Positions 1 to 8,178 of a stretch of 33,217 nt of DNA are shown in pieces. The notes under the pieces are model-generated. The model saw only the letters and a list, made by a program, of their open reading frames with translations, did no database searches and was not told the origin of the DNA. The DNA is from Lysobacterales bacterium (lineage in GTDB: Bacteria; Pseudomonadota; Gammaproteobacteria; Xanthomonadales; S139-57). The DNA is taken from contig WFUE01000034.1 of the NCBI GenBank assembly GCA_015485125.1, positions 1-33,217 of the forward strand. Reading direction: 5' to 3'. A program made the translations under genes and the position numbers. Each line of letters starts with the position of its first letter. The stretch's first letter is position 1.

Positions 1-1
1 G

Positions 2-712
2 CACGAAAAACTGGTGCAAAATTTTATCGATAAAAAATCCTCGCCCAAATCGATGATGACCCGTGGCAACATGCTTTGCCGTACAGCAGATGGGCGGGAT
101 TTTCACGCCAAGATCACCATTTCCACCGTGGAGATCGAACACATCGTCTATGGCGTGGCCACCATTCAGGATTTCACGCCAGTGCAGCAAACACTGGAAG
201 AACTGGAATCCGATTCCAATACGGATGCGCTGACCGGTCTCTACAACCGGCGCTATTTCCACGCACTCTGCGATCTGGATGCCGGCCCGATCCGCCACTG
301 GCACAGTATCGGGCTGGTCTATATGGATCTGGACAACTTCAAGCCTGTCAATGACAACCATGGGCATGCGATAGGAGATGAAGTGCTGAAAATTGTCGCC
401 CAGCGCATTCAGCAACGGCTACGCAATGAAGATCTGGCCATCCGCATGGGCGGAGACGAGTTTCTGGTATTTCTCGACTTGTCCGGTTACAAGCCGAGGC
501 TGGACCGGGTTCGACTGGTTGCGGAGGAATTGCTGGAACGCATTGGCCGACCCATGAAAGTGGAAGGGCATACCTTGCAGATCAGTGCCAGTGCCGGTTG
601 TGCCATCTATCCCGATCATTCCAACAGCCTGCCGGAGCTGGTACAGCTGGTCGACCAGCACATGTACACCGCCAAGCAACGGGGCGGCTGCCTGCACATG
701 GCCTCATCCTGA
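2..712 (+). CDS. PAS-GGDEF diguanylate cyclase, 3' part
   Basis: The frame is open from the first bases of the window, so this is the C-terminal part of a longer protein. The first 60-70 residues look like the end of a PAS sensor domain, closing with YGVATIQDFTPVQQTLEEL, the usual lead into a GGDEF domain. The cyclase domain has DALTGLYNRRYF, the MDLDNFKPVND metal/substrate region, an intact MGGDEFLVF active site and an RNED inhibitory site (RxxD) five residues before GGDEF. By family it should make c-di-GMP from two GTP and be feedback-inhibited by the product. No EAL domain follows. It ends 15 bases before the convergent rnd stop, with no hairpin between. The sensor input lies outside the window. 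Confidence 0.93.
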   Translation, partial: HEKLVQNFIDKKSSPKSMMTRGNMLCRTADGRDFHAKITISTVEIEHIVYGVATIQDFTPVQQTLEELESDSNTDALTGLYNRRYFHALCDLDAGPIRHWHSIGLVYMDLDNFKPVNDNHGHAIGDEVLKIVAQRIQQRLRNEDLAIRMGGDEFLVFLDLSGYKPRLDRVRLVAEELLERIGRPMKVEGHTLQISASAGCAIYPDHSNSLPELVQLVDQHMYTAKQRGGCLHMASS

Positions 713-727
713 GCGGATGAAAATCCT

Positions 728-1834
728 TTACTCCCCCTGCAACAACGCCTGACGCCAGCCCTGCCCCAGACGACCGGCCTGTTCTACTTCACCACGCTGC
801 CAGCGCAGATACTGCTCCATGTCCTTGCGGGTGGCCAGCAAAGCGGTTTCCAGCTGAAGATTTTTTGCCAGGGACTGTACCTGCTGACGCAATTTTTGCA
901 GGGCCTGCTTGTCTTCCGGCCGGTTCAGCGGTTGCAGGGGTGAGACCGGCTCTTCAGCCAGCGCGTACGGGCCCTGGCCATGCAGCACCTCCAGCAAGCC
1001 TTCACCATGATGGCGCAGAAAGGCCGGATGCAATTGCATGGCCTGCAACGCCTGCAAGTTGCCCGGTGGCTTGCAGGCCAGGGTGTAGAGCACGTCGTTC
1101 TTGAGGATAAAACCGCGCGGCAAATCCCGCGCCATGGCCTGCTGTTCCCGCCAGTGCAGCAGATCCCGCAATCGGCGCAGACAGGCCGGGTCCAGCTCGG
1201 CGGCGGAACGGAAGGCCAAATGCAGGCGGGTGGTGTCCGGCGGCTGACAGGCTTCCTGCAACAGGGCGCGCATGTCCTGCTCGAACCAGTCCATTCTTCC
1301 AAGCTGCCGCAATTTTTCCGCCTGTTGTTGCTGAATCCGGGGCAGCCAGATGACATCCTCGGCCGCATAGCGGCACTGGGCCTCGCTCAATGGCCGCTGC
1401 AACCAGTTGGAGCGGGTCTCGCCCTTGTCCAGGGTAATACCGGTGTATTGCGCCACCAGTTTCTGGTAACTCAGTTGTAAGGGGCCGCCAAGAAAGGCCT
1501 CCGCCAGTTGCGTATCCCAGACCGGCCAGGCCATTGGAGCCAGTGTCTGGGCCAGTACTTCCAGATCTTCACGACAGCTGTGCAAGATCTTGAGCGCGGG
1601 GCCCTGCAACCATTGCCGCAGGCCGGCGTAATCCAGATCCACGGTGGTATCCACCAGCCAGGTCCGCTCCCCGGTCTGGCATTGCAGCAGGGCCAGTTGG
1701 GGCCGGTAGGTGCGCTCGCGCATGAATTCCGTATCCAGCGCGACCCTTTCCGCCGCGGCCAGTGCCTGCAACAGCCCGGTGAGGCCATCCTGGTGATCCA
1801 CCCATTGCCAACCCGTTTCAGTGTGATCGCTCAT
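728..1834 (-). CDS. rnd: Ribonuclease D
   Basis: 368 residues, about the usual RNase D length. It is a 3'-5' exoribonuclease of the DEDDy class that trims tRNA and other stable RNA precursors. The three exonuclease motifs are visible: VALDTEFMRERTYRP near the start (first D and E), LHSCREDLEVL (second D) and YAAEDVIWLP (Y plus last D). The C-terminal half contains the expected HRDC region (around RDLLHWREQQAMARDLPRGF). The start ATG overlaps the stop of the upstream sufU-like gene in an ATGA, so translation is probably coupled. It is the last gene of the cytochrome-sufU-rnd block. Confidence 0.95.
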   Translation of the reverse strand: MSDHTETGWQWVDHQDGLTGLLQALAAAERVALDTEFMRERTYRPQLALLQCQTGERTWLVDTTVDLDYAGLRQWLQGPALKILHSCREDLEVLAQTLAPMAWPVWDTQLAEAFLGGPLQLSYQKLVAQYTGITLDKGETRSNWLQRPLSEAQCRYAAEDVIWLPRIQQQQAEKLRQLGRMDWFEQDMRALLQEACQPPDTTRLHLAFRSAAELDPACLRRLRDLLHWREQQAMARDLPRGFILKNDVLYTLACKPPGNLQALQAMQLHPAFLRHHGEGLLEVLHGQGPYALAEEPVSPLQPLNRPEDKQALQKLRQQVQSLAKNLQLETALLATRKDMEQYLRWQRGEVEQAGRLGQGWRQALLQGE

Positions 1835-2274
1835 GTTTCCGTACTCACCTGCCCTTCTCCGGTCAGCGCCGCGCGCAGGGCGTGCCAGGGCAGGCGGGCA
1901 GATTTGATCCGGGCGGGGAAGGCGCGTACACCCGCCAGCACATTGGCCTCGCCCAGCAAGGGGCTTTCCTCGATTTCTCCGGCCATCAGCTGTTCGAACG
2001 CCTCAAACACCTGCAAAGCCTCTTCGCGGGAACGCCCGTGCATCTGTTCGGTCATCAAGGAAGCGGAGGCCATGCTGATGGCGCAGGCATCGCCCTGAAA
2101 GGCAATTTCCCGGATGGTATCGTTTTCCAGTCGCAGCTGCACGGTGAGATCATCACCGCACAGGGCGTTCAGCCCACGGGCCTGATGGCTGGGCGCGGCC
2201 AAAGCGCCAAAATTGGCCGGTTCCCGATTGTGTTTCAGGATGGCCTGCTGGTAGAGCTTTTTCAGTTCGCTCAT
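1831..2274 (-). CDS. sufU: SufU/NifU-like Fe-S assembly protein lacking the third cysteine
   Basis: 147 residues of the SUF-type NifU-like family, which act as Fe-S scaffold or as sulfur acceptor for SufS. The N-terminus (LKKLYQQAILKHNREPANFG) and the first two ligand motifs, NALCGDDL (Cys39, Asp41) and GDACAISMAS (Cys64), are typical. The third conserved cysteine, expected in a KCA-L-W context near the C-terminus, is serine here (RIKSARLPWHAL, Ser125, codon TCT). The gene overlaps both neighbours by ATGA and lies 4.7 kb from the end of sufS, separated by an opposite-strand gene. A role in the SUF pathway is inferred from family; the serine makes standard four-ligand metal binding uncertain. 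Confidence 0.87.
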   Translation of the reverse strand: MSELKKLYQQAILKHNREPANFGALAAPSHQARGLNALCGDDLTVQLRLENDTIREIAFQGDACAISMASASLMTEQMHGRSREEALQVFEAFEQLMAGEIEESPLLGEANVLAGVRAFPARIKSARLPWHALRAALTGEGQVSTET

Positions 2275-2903
2275 GGCTGCCCCAGGCTGGCCACATAATG
2301 GGCGATCTGCTCCAGTTCCGCTTCATTCAGGGTCTTGGTGATGGCCTGCATTTCCGGGCTGAAGCGTTTTTCGCTGTCCTTGCGGAAGTTCAGCAGGGTG
2401 TTTTTCACATACTCGGGTTTTTGCCCGGCGATGCGGGCAAAGCCTTTCTGGCCCATGCCGTGCTCACCATGGCAGGTCGTGCAATGGCTGGCAAACAGCG
2501 GCTGGCCGGCCTTCGCCTTGTCTGCATCGAATGTCGCGGGTTTCTGCTCGACACTGGCGTAGTAGAGGGCGAGATTGACCTTCTCTTCGTGACTCAGGTT
2601 CTGGGCCAGTTTTTCCATTACGTAGCGCTTGCGCTTGCCCGTGGCAAAGCGTTCCAGCTGGTGTACCAGATACAAGGGGTTCTGCCCGGCCAGAATGGGT
2701 GTATTGCCCGGCCCGCCATTGCCGTCTTCCCCATGGCAATATTTGCACAGCACCGCCCGCTCCCGGCCCTTGCGAACAGCCACCACTCTTGCGCTTTCGT
2801 TCTGCTGCAACTGCTGATAGCGCTGCAACAGCTCGGCATCCAGCTCATCGGCAGGCTGAGCCCAGGCCCACCAGGGCAAAAATACCAGCAACCAGATTTT
2901 CAT
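2271..2903 (-). CDS. Cytochrome c4-like di-heme c-type cytochrome
   Basis: I start it at ATG 2903, which gives 210 residues with the signal peptide MKIWLLVFLPWWAWA and an AGGA ribosome site about 7 bases upstream. The open frame extends further upstream, but that part has no secretion signal. Two heme c sites are present, CKYCH (residues 53-57) and CTTCH (141-145), each followed by a PILAGQ or ARIAGQ turn and a candidate axial methionine (Met96, Met185). The two-domain layout matches periplasmic cytochrome c4, an electron carrier to terminal oxidases or nitrogen-oxide reductases. Its stop overlaps the sufU start (ATGA), making it the first gene of the cytochrome-sufU-rnd block. Confidence 0.9.
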   Translation of the reverse strand: MKIWLLVFLPWWAWAQPADELDAELLQRYQQLQQNESARVVAVRKGRERAVLCKYCHGEDGNGGPGNTPILAGQNPLYLVHQLERFATGKRKRYVMEKLAQNLSHEEKVNLALYYASVEQKPATFDADKAKAGQPLFASHCTTCHGEHGMGQKGFARIAGQKPEYVKNTLLNFRKDSEKRFSPEMQAITKTLNEAELEQIAHYVASLGQP

Positions 2904-3096
2904 GAAGCATCCTGATGATCTTGCAGAGGGGGCATTTTCGCATGATGGTCTACCCCTGTCATGCCTTGATCTTGCCTGTACTTGCCCGGTTACAGCAGGA
3001 TTACACAGCTTTTCATACCCAAAGAACGAATGTGTTAGCATGTGGGTGAAATTATCCAAAATGATCGTGAATTAACCTTAACCAATCCTCGTCCAT

Positions 3097-3150
3097 TGCA
3101 TGCAGGTACTGCCTATCATGTTTTTGAACGCCTCTCTCTACCTGCATGCA
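3097..3150 (+). promoter_or_regulatory. 12-bp perfect inverted repeat enclosing the start codon
   Basis: TGCATGCAGGTA at 3097-3108 is repeated exactly as its reverse complement TACCTGCATGCA at 3139-3150, with 30 bases between. The only ribosome-site-like bases for ATG 3118 (AGGT, 3104-3107) lie in the left arm and the ATG lies in the loop. In mRNA this would form a 12-bp stem hiding the ribosome site; in DNA it could be an operator. The rest of the divergent region 2904-3096 shows no clear promoter to me. Confidence 0.6.
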
Positions 3151-6100
3151 TTGTGGTTACTGTTGCCAGTACTGCTGTTTTCCTGCGCGGGAAGCACGCA
3201 TGCCGCCGTATTCTCCGCGCAAAATCCGGAAATCTCGCAACAGCAGGCTGCCAGTCTGAAATCCGCACTGCTACAGGCCAAACTGTTGCCCACGCCCGCT
3301 GGTATCGCCGGCACCAGCGGTCGCTTCGGGTACGCGGTATCTCTCGATAACAACCGTGCCCTGGTAAGTGGCATTGGCCTGGGTGAAAAAGGTGCCGCTG
3401 TCGTACTGGAGAAATCCGGTACTGGCTGGACCACAACAGCCATCCTGAGACCCACCCTTGAAGCCAACTATAATCAGTTTGGTGCTGCAGTCAGCCTTTC
3501 CGGCAATCGTGCTCTCATTGGTGTGTGGCAAAGCAATGAAAATGGGAATGAAGCCGGTTCCGCCTACATTTTTGATTTCGATGGAACCCGCTGGAACCAG
3601 ACAGCACAGTTACTGGCCAGTGACGGTGCAGCCGCAGATCACTTTGGAATTTCCGTCAGCCTGCAAGGCGACCGTGCCGTGATTGGCGCCAACCAGGATG
3701 ATGACCTGGGTTCCAATTCCGGCTCGGCCTACGTCTTTGAATTCGACGGCAGCAACTGGAGCCAAACCAGCAAGCTGCACGCCACCGATGGCAGCGCGGT
3801 GGATTATTTTGGTGAAGCACTCAGCCTGTCGGGCGACCGTGTGCTCATCGCCGCCAGGCGCGACAGCGTGGCTGGCACCTACTCCGGCTCCGCCTATGTT
3901 TTTGATTATGACGGCAGCCAATGGGTGCAAACCGCCAAACTGTTGCCCAATGATGGAGCCGCATATGATGCCTTCGGGCAGTCTGTCAGCCTTTCGGGCA
4001 ACCGGGCCCTGATTGGCGCCAGTGAAGATGATGATCAGGGCACCAGTTCAGGCTCAGCCTATATTTTTGATTTTGACGGTACCAATTGGAGCCAGACTGC
4101 CAAACTGCTGCCCTCGGATGGCTCGGCAAGCGCCAACTTTGGCATATCCGTCAGTCTTTCCAGTAATCGTGCGCTGGTTGGCGCACATGTGGCGGGAGCC
4201 GGTGCCGCCTATGTTTTTGACTTCGACGGTAGTGCCTGGGCTCAAACCAGCAAGCTGGTCGCCAGTGGTGTATCCAGTCCAGATCGCTTTGGTTTCTCGG
4301 TCAGCCTGGATGGTGACAGCGCCCTGATCGGTGCGGAACGGGCAGATGATTTTGGCAATGATGGAGGCGCCGCCTATCTGTTTGCCTTTGATGGCAGCGC
4401 CTGGAGCCAGACGAGCAAGCTGCTGCCAGACGAGGGTGCCACGGGAGACAATTTCGGTTTCTCGCTCAGTATCCATGGCAATCAAGCTCTGGTCGGTGCC
4501 CAGCATGATGGAGAAAACGGCACCTATTCCGGCGCGGCCTATCTGTTTGTCTATGACGGCAATCAGTGGAACCTGCTGACAAAACTGTTACCCACCGATG
4601 GCGCTGCTTACGACCAGTTCGGTTATGCGGTCAGCCTTGGTGAAAACCGGGCTTTCATCGGTGCCGATGGTGATGATGACCTGGGTACGAACTCGGGGGC
4701 TGTGTATCTGTTCGAGCCAGGTAGCAACGGCTGGACCCAAACGGCCAAACTACTGGCTGCGGATGCTGCGACCGGCGACCGCTTTGGCACCGCCATCAGC
4801 CAATCCGGGAACCGTGTGTTGATCGGATCCTACCTGGACGATGACCTGGGAACCGATTCGGGCTCGGCATACCTGTTTGACTGGAATGGAAGCCAGTGGT
4901 CGCAGTCCGCCAAGCTGCTTCCCATCGACGGCAGTGGTGGTGAGCGGTTTGGCATTGCGGTTAGCCTGTCCGGCACTCGCGCATTGATTGGAGCTTCCGG
5001 AGACAATGACTATGGCAGCAATTCGGGTTCAGCGCATGTGTTTGATTTTGACGGCAGCAACTGGAACCCTTCGGCCCGGCTGATAGCCAGCAGTGGAGCA
5101 AGCTCGGACTTTTTCGGCTTTTCCGTCAGCCTGGAGGGTAATCGCGCCCTAGTAGGCGCCCATGGTAATGATTGGCTCACCGTCAGCGCCGGTGCCGCCT
5201 TCGTTTTCGAGTTCGATGGCAGTACCTGGAACCAGACTGCCACGCTACTGGCTGCCGATGGTGGCGTGGGTGATCATTTGGGCTATTCGGTCAACCTGGC
5301 CGGCAATCTGGCACTGTTGGGCAGCTATCTGCATGATGGGAACGGCCAGGTCGCGGGTGCTGCCTATCTGTTCCGGCTGGAAGATGAAAACTGGAGCAAA
5401 ATCAACAAGATACTGCCGCTGGATACTGCCGCCGGGGATAAGCTGGGCCAAGCCGTCAGCCTGTCCCCACGCCATGCATTGCTGGGCGTGCCTTTTGACG
5501 ATATTCATGGAACCGATTCAGGCTCAGTCTATGTATACGAAGTTAACAGGCCTCCTGTCGCCCAGGATGACAACCTGATTACCCTGGAAGACCAGCCACT
5601 GAGCGTCAGCCTGATTTCAGACAACGGCAATGGCATGGATATCGACCCGGATGGGGATGCCTTTGTAGTACAGTCACCAGGCAGTTTTACGGCCGAGGGC
5701 ATCGGAGGGACGGTGAGTATCAGTTCCGACGGGCAGCTGCTGTACACCCCGCCGAGTGATCTTTCCGGCATGGCCAGCTTCAGCTACAGCATTGCCGATC
5801 CGGCGGGGGCCAGTGACACGGCCAGTGTCAGCATCACCATCGATCCCGTCAACGATCGCCCTACCTTCACTGCACAGGGTACCACCACCGTTCTGGAAGA
5901 CGCCGGGCCTCAAGTTGTCAGCAACTGGAGCAATTTTTCGGCCGGCGGGCTGAACGAGGCACAGACTGCTCTGGCTTATACCCTCTCCAACATCAGTAAC
6001 CCTATGCTTTTCTCCAGCATTCCGACTGTGGATGCCAATGGTACACTGCGGTTTACACCGGCGTTGGACCAATTCGGCACCTCCACATTCGACGTCGTGG

Positions 6101-6924
6101 TTCAGGATGATGGTGGCACAGCCAACGGTGGCGTTGACCTCTCCAGCACACAAACCTTCACCATCAGCATCACTCCGGTGAATGACCCGCCGACATTCAC
6201 GCCAGGCAGCTCGGTAACCGTGATTGAGGACAGCAGCTATTCCCAGGCCTGGGCCAGTGGCATCACTCCCGGCCCATCGAATGAAAATAACCAGACCCTC
6301 TCATGGATCACCACGGTGACCAGCAACCCGGGTCTGTTTTCCGTCGCGCCCGCCATCGATGCAAGCGGGGTGTTGAGTTTTGTTCCCGCACAGGACATAA
6401 ACGGCAGTGCAACCGTTCAGGTCATGGCCGTGGATGATGGCGGTACCGCCAACGGTGGTGGCAATCAATCAGCACCCTTTGATTTTTCCATTGACGTTAT
6501 TGCTGCCGCAGATCTTTCCATCAGCAAGTATTCCAATGCCTTCTTTGCCCAGGCCGGCGGACCCGTGCATTACACCATTACCGCCTATAATGCCGGGCCC
6601 AGCGACATCAGTCAGGCCATGGTTGTGGATCAACCACCGGCACGGCTGGGCAATGTCAGTTGGACCTGCACCCCCGACCCTGGCGCCAGCTGTGCTGCCA
6701 GTGGCACGGGTCCGATCAATGAATCCGTAGACTTGCCTCAAGGCACGGGCGTAAGCTTTCAACTGGATGCGGTACTGATGGATTCGTTGCACGAACCACT
6801 CACCAACGCGGCCAGCATCACCGCGCCACCGTCCGTGATGGAGTTGGCTCCGGCCAACAACAGCGACAGTGATACCGACCGTATCGGTCTGTTCGCTGAT
6901 TCCATGGAAAGCGTGGAACCCTGA
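3118..6924 (+). CDS. Secreted FG-GAP beta-propeller protein with cadherin-like and DUF11 domains
   Basis: About 1268 residues from ATG 3118; ATG 3100 in the same frame is also possible but has no ribosome site. A signal peptide (MFLNASLYLHALWLLLPVLL, then a THA-A cleavage-like site) is followed by 14 FG-GAP repeats of about 54 residues, each with a DxFGxSVSLSGNRALIG core and ending in a SGSAYVFDFDGSxW strand. Then come one cadherin-like module opening at PPVAQDD, two further modules with LEDAGP and IEDSSY openings and DDGGTANGG ends, and a DUF11-type domain opening at DLSISKYSN. There is no C-terminal membrane helix; the tail is LFADSMESVEP. Family knowledge suggests an extracellular adhesin or matrix protein, but the partner is unknown. 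It is on the opposite strand from the genes around it and its stop is only 6 bases from the sufS stop. Confidence 0.88.
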   Translation: MFLNASLYLHALWLLLPVLLFSCAGSTHAAVFSAQNPEISQQQAASLKSALLQAKLLPTPAGIAGTSGRFGYAVSLDNNRALVSGIGLGEKGAAVVLEKSGTGWTTTAILRPTLEANYNQFGAAVSLSGNRALIGVWQSNENGNEAGSAYIFDFDGTRWNQTAQLLASDGAAADHFGISVSLQGDRAVIGANQDDDLGSNSGSAYVFEFDGSNWSQTSKLHATDGSAVDYFGEALSLSGDRVLIAARRDSVAGTYSGSAYVFDYDGSQWVQTAKLLPNDGAAYDAFGQSVSLSGNRALIGASEDDDQGTSSGSAYIFDFDGTNWSQTAKLLPSDGSASANFGISVSLSSNRALVGAHVAGAGAAYVFDFDGSAWAQTSKLVASGVSSPDRFGFSVSLDGDSALIGAERADDFGNDGGAAYLFAFDGSAWSQTSKLLPDEGATGDNFGFSLSIHGNQALVGAQHDGENGTYSGAAYLFVYDGNQWNLLTKLLPTDGAAYDQFGYAVSLGENRAFIGADGDDDLGTNSGAVYLFEPGSNGWTQTAKLLAADAATGDRFGTAISQSGNRVLIGSYLDDDLGTDSGSAYLFDWNGSQWSQSAKLLPIDGSGGERFGIAVSLSGTRALIGASGDNDYGSNSGSAHVFDFDGSNWNPSARLIASSGASSDFFGFSVSLEGNRALVGAHGNDWLTVSAGAAFVFEFDGSTWNQTATLLAADGGVGDHLGYSVNLAGNLALLGSYLHDGNGQVAGAAYLFRLEDENWSKINKILPLDTAAGDKLGQAVSLSPRHALLGVPFDDIHGTDSGSVYVYEVNRPPVAQDDNLITLEDQPLSVSLISDNGNGMDIDPDGDAFVVQSPGSFTAEGIGGTVSISSDGQLLYTPPSDLSGMASFSYSIADPAGASDTASVSITIDPVNDRPTFTAQGTTTVLEDAGPQVVSNWSNFSAGGLNEAQTALAYTLSNISNPMLFSSIPTVDANGTLRFTPALDQFGTSTFDVVVQDDGGTANGGVDLSSTQTFTISITPVNDPPTFTPGSSVTVIEDSSYSQAWASGITPGPSNENNQTLSWITTVTSNPGLFSVAPAIDASGVLSFVPAQDINGSATVQVMAVDDGGTANGGGNQSAPFDFSIDVIAAADLSISKYSNAFFAQAGGPVHYTITAYNAGPSDISQAMVVDQPPARLGNVSWTCTPDPGASCAASGTGPINESVDLPQGTGVSFQLDAVLMDSLHEPLTNAASITAPPSVMELAPANNSDSDTDRIGLFADSMESVEP
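3283..5544 (+). repeat. 14 tandem FG-GAP coding repeats
   Basis: Fourteen consecutive units of roughly 165 bases encode the propeller blades. I counted them by the recurring FG-x-x-VSL, RALIGA and GSAYVFDFDG blocks. Unit 6 is shortened (it lacks the loop between GAH and GAAY). Units 1 and 14 are the most divergent, as expected of array ends. Fourteen would fit two seven-bladed integrin-type propellers. Confidence 0.85.
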
Positions 6925-6930
6925 GTGCTG

Positions 6931-8178
6931 TCAGAGAAACATCTCCCGCGCCCGTTCCAGCCCTTCCGCCAGCCGGTCGATTTCCGCCTCGGTGTTGTAA
7001 CAGGCGAAAGAGGCCCGCGCCGTGCCCGGCACGCCGAAGTGCTTGAGAATGGGCATGGTGCAGTGGTGGCCGGTACGGATGGCGATGCCGAAGTGGTCGA
7101 GAATGGTACCCACATCATGGGGATGGATGTCTTCCAGCACGAAGGAAAGCACGGCGGCCTTGTGTGGTGCGCTGCCGATGGTGCGGAAGCCCGGCAGGCT
7201 GGCCACGGTGCGGTTGGCGTAGTCCAATAGCTCGGCCTCGCGCCGGGCCATGTGCTCCACGCCGATGGATTCCATGAAGGCCACCGCCGCCTTCATGCCG
7301 ATGGCACCGGCAATGTGGGGCGTGCCGGCTTCAAATTTCATCGGCAGTTCGGCATAGGTGGTTTTCTCGAAGCTGACGGTGGCGATCATCTCGCCGCCAC
7401 CCTGCCAGGGCGGCATGGCTTCCAGATGCGCTTCCTTGCCGTAGAGCACGCCGATGCCGGTGGGGCCATACATCTTGTGGCCGGAGAAACAATAGAAATC
7501 GCAGTCCAGTGTCTGCACATCCACCTTCTCGTGGGGCACGGCCTGGGCGCCGTCCAGCAGTACGGGGATGTCACGGGCATGGGCCATGTCGATGATTTCC
7601 GCCACCGGGTTGATCGTGCCCAGGGAGTTGGACACATGCACCACGGCACAGAACTGTACCCGCCCGGAATCCAGCAGGGCCGCCAGCGCTTCCATGTCCA
7701 GGCTGCCATCGGCCAGTACCGGTGCCACTCTCAGCACCGCGCCGGTCTGCTCGCACAGCAGTTGCCAGGGCACGATATTGGCATGGTGCTCCATGTGGCT
7801 GATGACAATCTCGTCACCGGGCTTGAGGCGCGGGCGCACGAAACTGTTGGCCACCAGATTGATGGCCTCGGTGGTGCCGCGTACAAACACGGTCTCGCGG
7901 GTGCTGCGTGCGTTGATGAAGCGGCGCAGGGCTTCGCGGGCTTCTTCCATGGCTTCAGTGGCCTGCACGCTCAGTTGATGCACGCCCCGGTGAACATTGG
8001 CGTTGATGCGGGTGTAGTAATGGTTGACCGCGTCGATCACCGCTTGTGGCCGCTGGGCGGTGGCGGCATTATCGAAATAAATCAGTGGCTTGCCATGTAC
8101 TTCCACCTGCAGGTTGGGGAACTGGGCCCGCACCGCCTGCCAGTCGATGGTGGGCGTTTCCAGCTGGACCTGGCTCAC
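6931..8178 (-). CDS. sufS: Cysteine desulfurase SufS
   Basis: PLP enzyme that takes sulfur from cysteine, forming alanine and an enzyme persulfide for the SufBCD scaffold. I start it at GTG 8178: it overlaps the sufD stop as GTGA, has GGGAG 8 bases upstream, and gives 415 residues. ATG 8208 is in frame but overlaps sufD by 34 bases. Visible motifs are YFDNAATAQRP near the N-terminus, the PLP-lysine motif CFSGHKMYGPTG (Lys235) and the active-site loop RTGHHCTMP (Cys373), which is the group II SufS form. It is the last gene of the sufR-B-C-D-S run and converges on the FG-GAP gene with 6 bases between stops. Confidence 0.95.
   Translation of the reverse strand: MSQVQLETPTIDWQAVRAQFPNLQVEVHGKPLIYFDNAATAQRPQAVIDAVNHYYTRINANVHRGVHQLSVQATEAMEEAREALRRFINARSTRETVFVRGTTEAINLVANSFVRPRLKPGDEIVISHMEHHANIVPWQLLCEQTGAVLRVAPVLADGSLDMEALAALLDSGRVQFCAVVHVSNSLGTINPVAEIIDMAHARDIPVLLDGAQAVPHEKVDVQTLDCDFYCFSGHKMYGPTGIGVLYGKEAHLEAMPPWQGGGEMIATVSFEKTTYAELPMKFEAGTPHIAGAIGMKAAVAFMESIGVEHMARREAELLDYANRTVASLPGFRTIGSAPHKAAVLSFVLEDIHPHDVGTILDHFGIAIRTGHHCTMPILKHFGVPGTARASFACYNTEAEIDRLAEGLERAREMFL

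Noticed and set aside
2904-3059. N-terminal extension of the cytochrome c4-like gene to 3059
   Set aside because: The extra 52 codons have no ribosome site and would bury the signal peptide.
3100-3200. Lipoprotein signal (LFSCAGS) in the FG-GAP protein
   Set aside because: Phenylalanine at the -2 position is a poor lipobox and a normal cleavage-like site THA-A follows shortly; I favour ordinary secretion.
3283-5544. Periodic repeats that might suggest a CRISPR or other non-coding array
   Set aside because: The period is about 165 bases, the units are degenerate and in frame, and they translate to FG-GAP blades.
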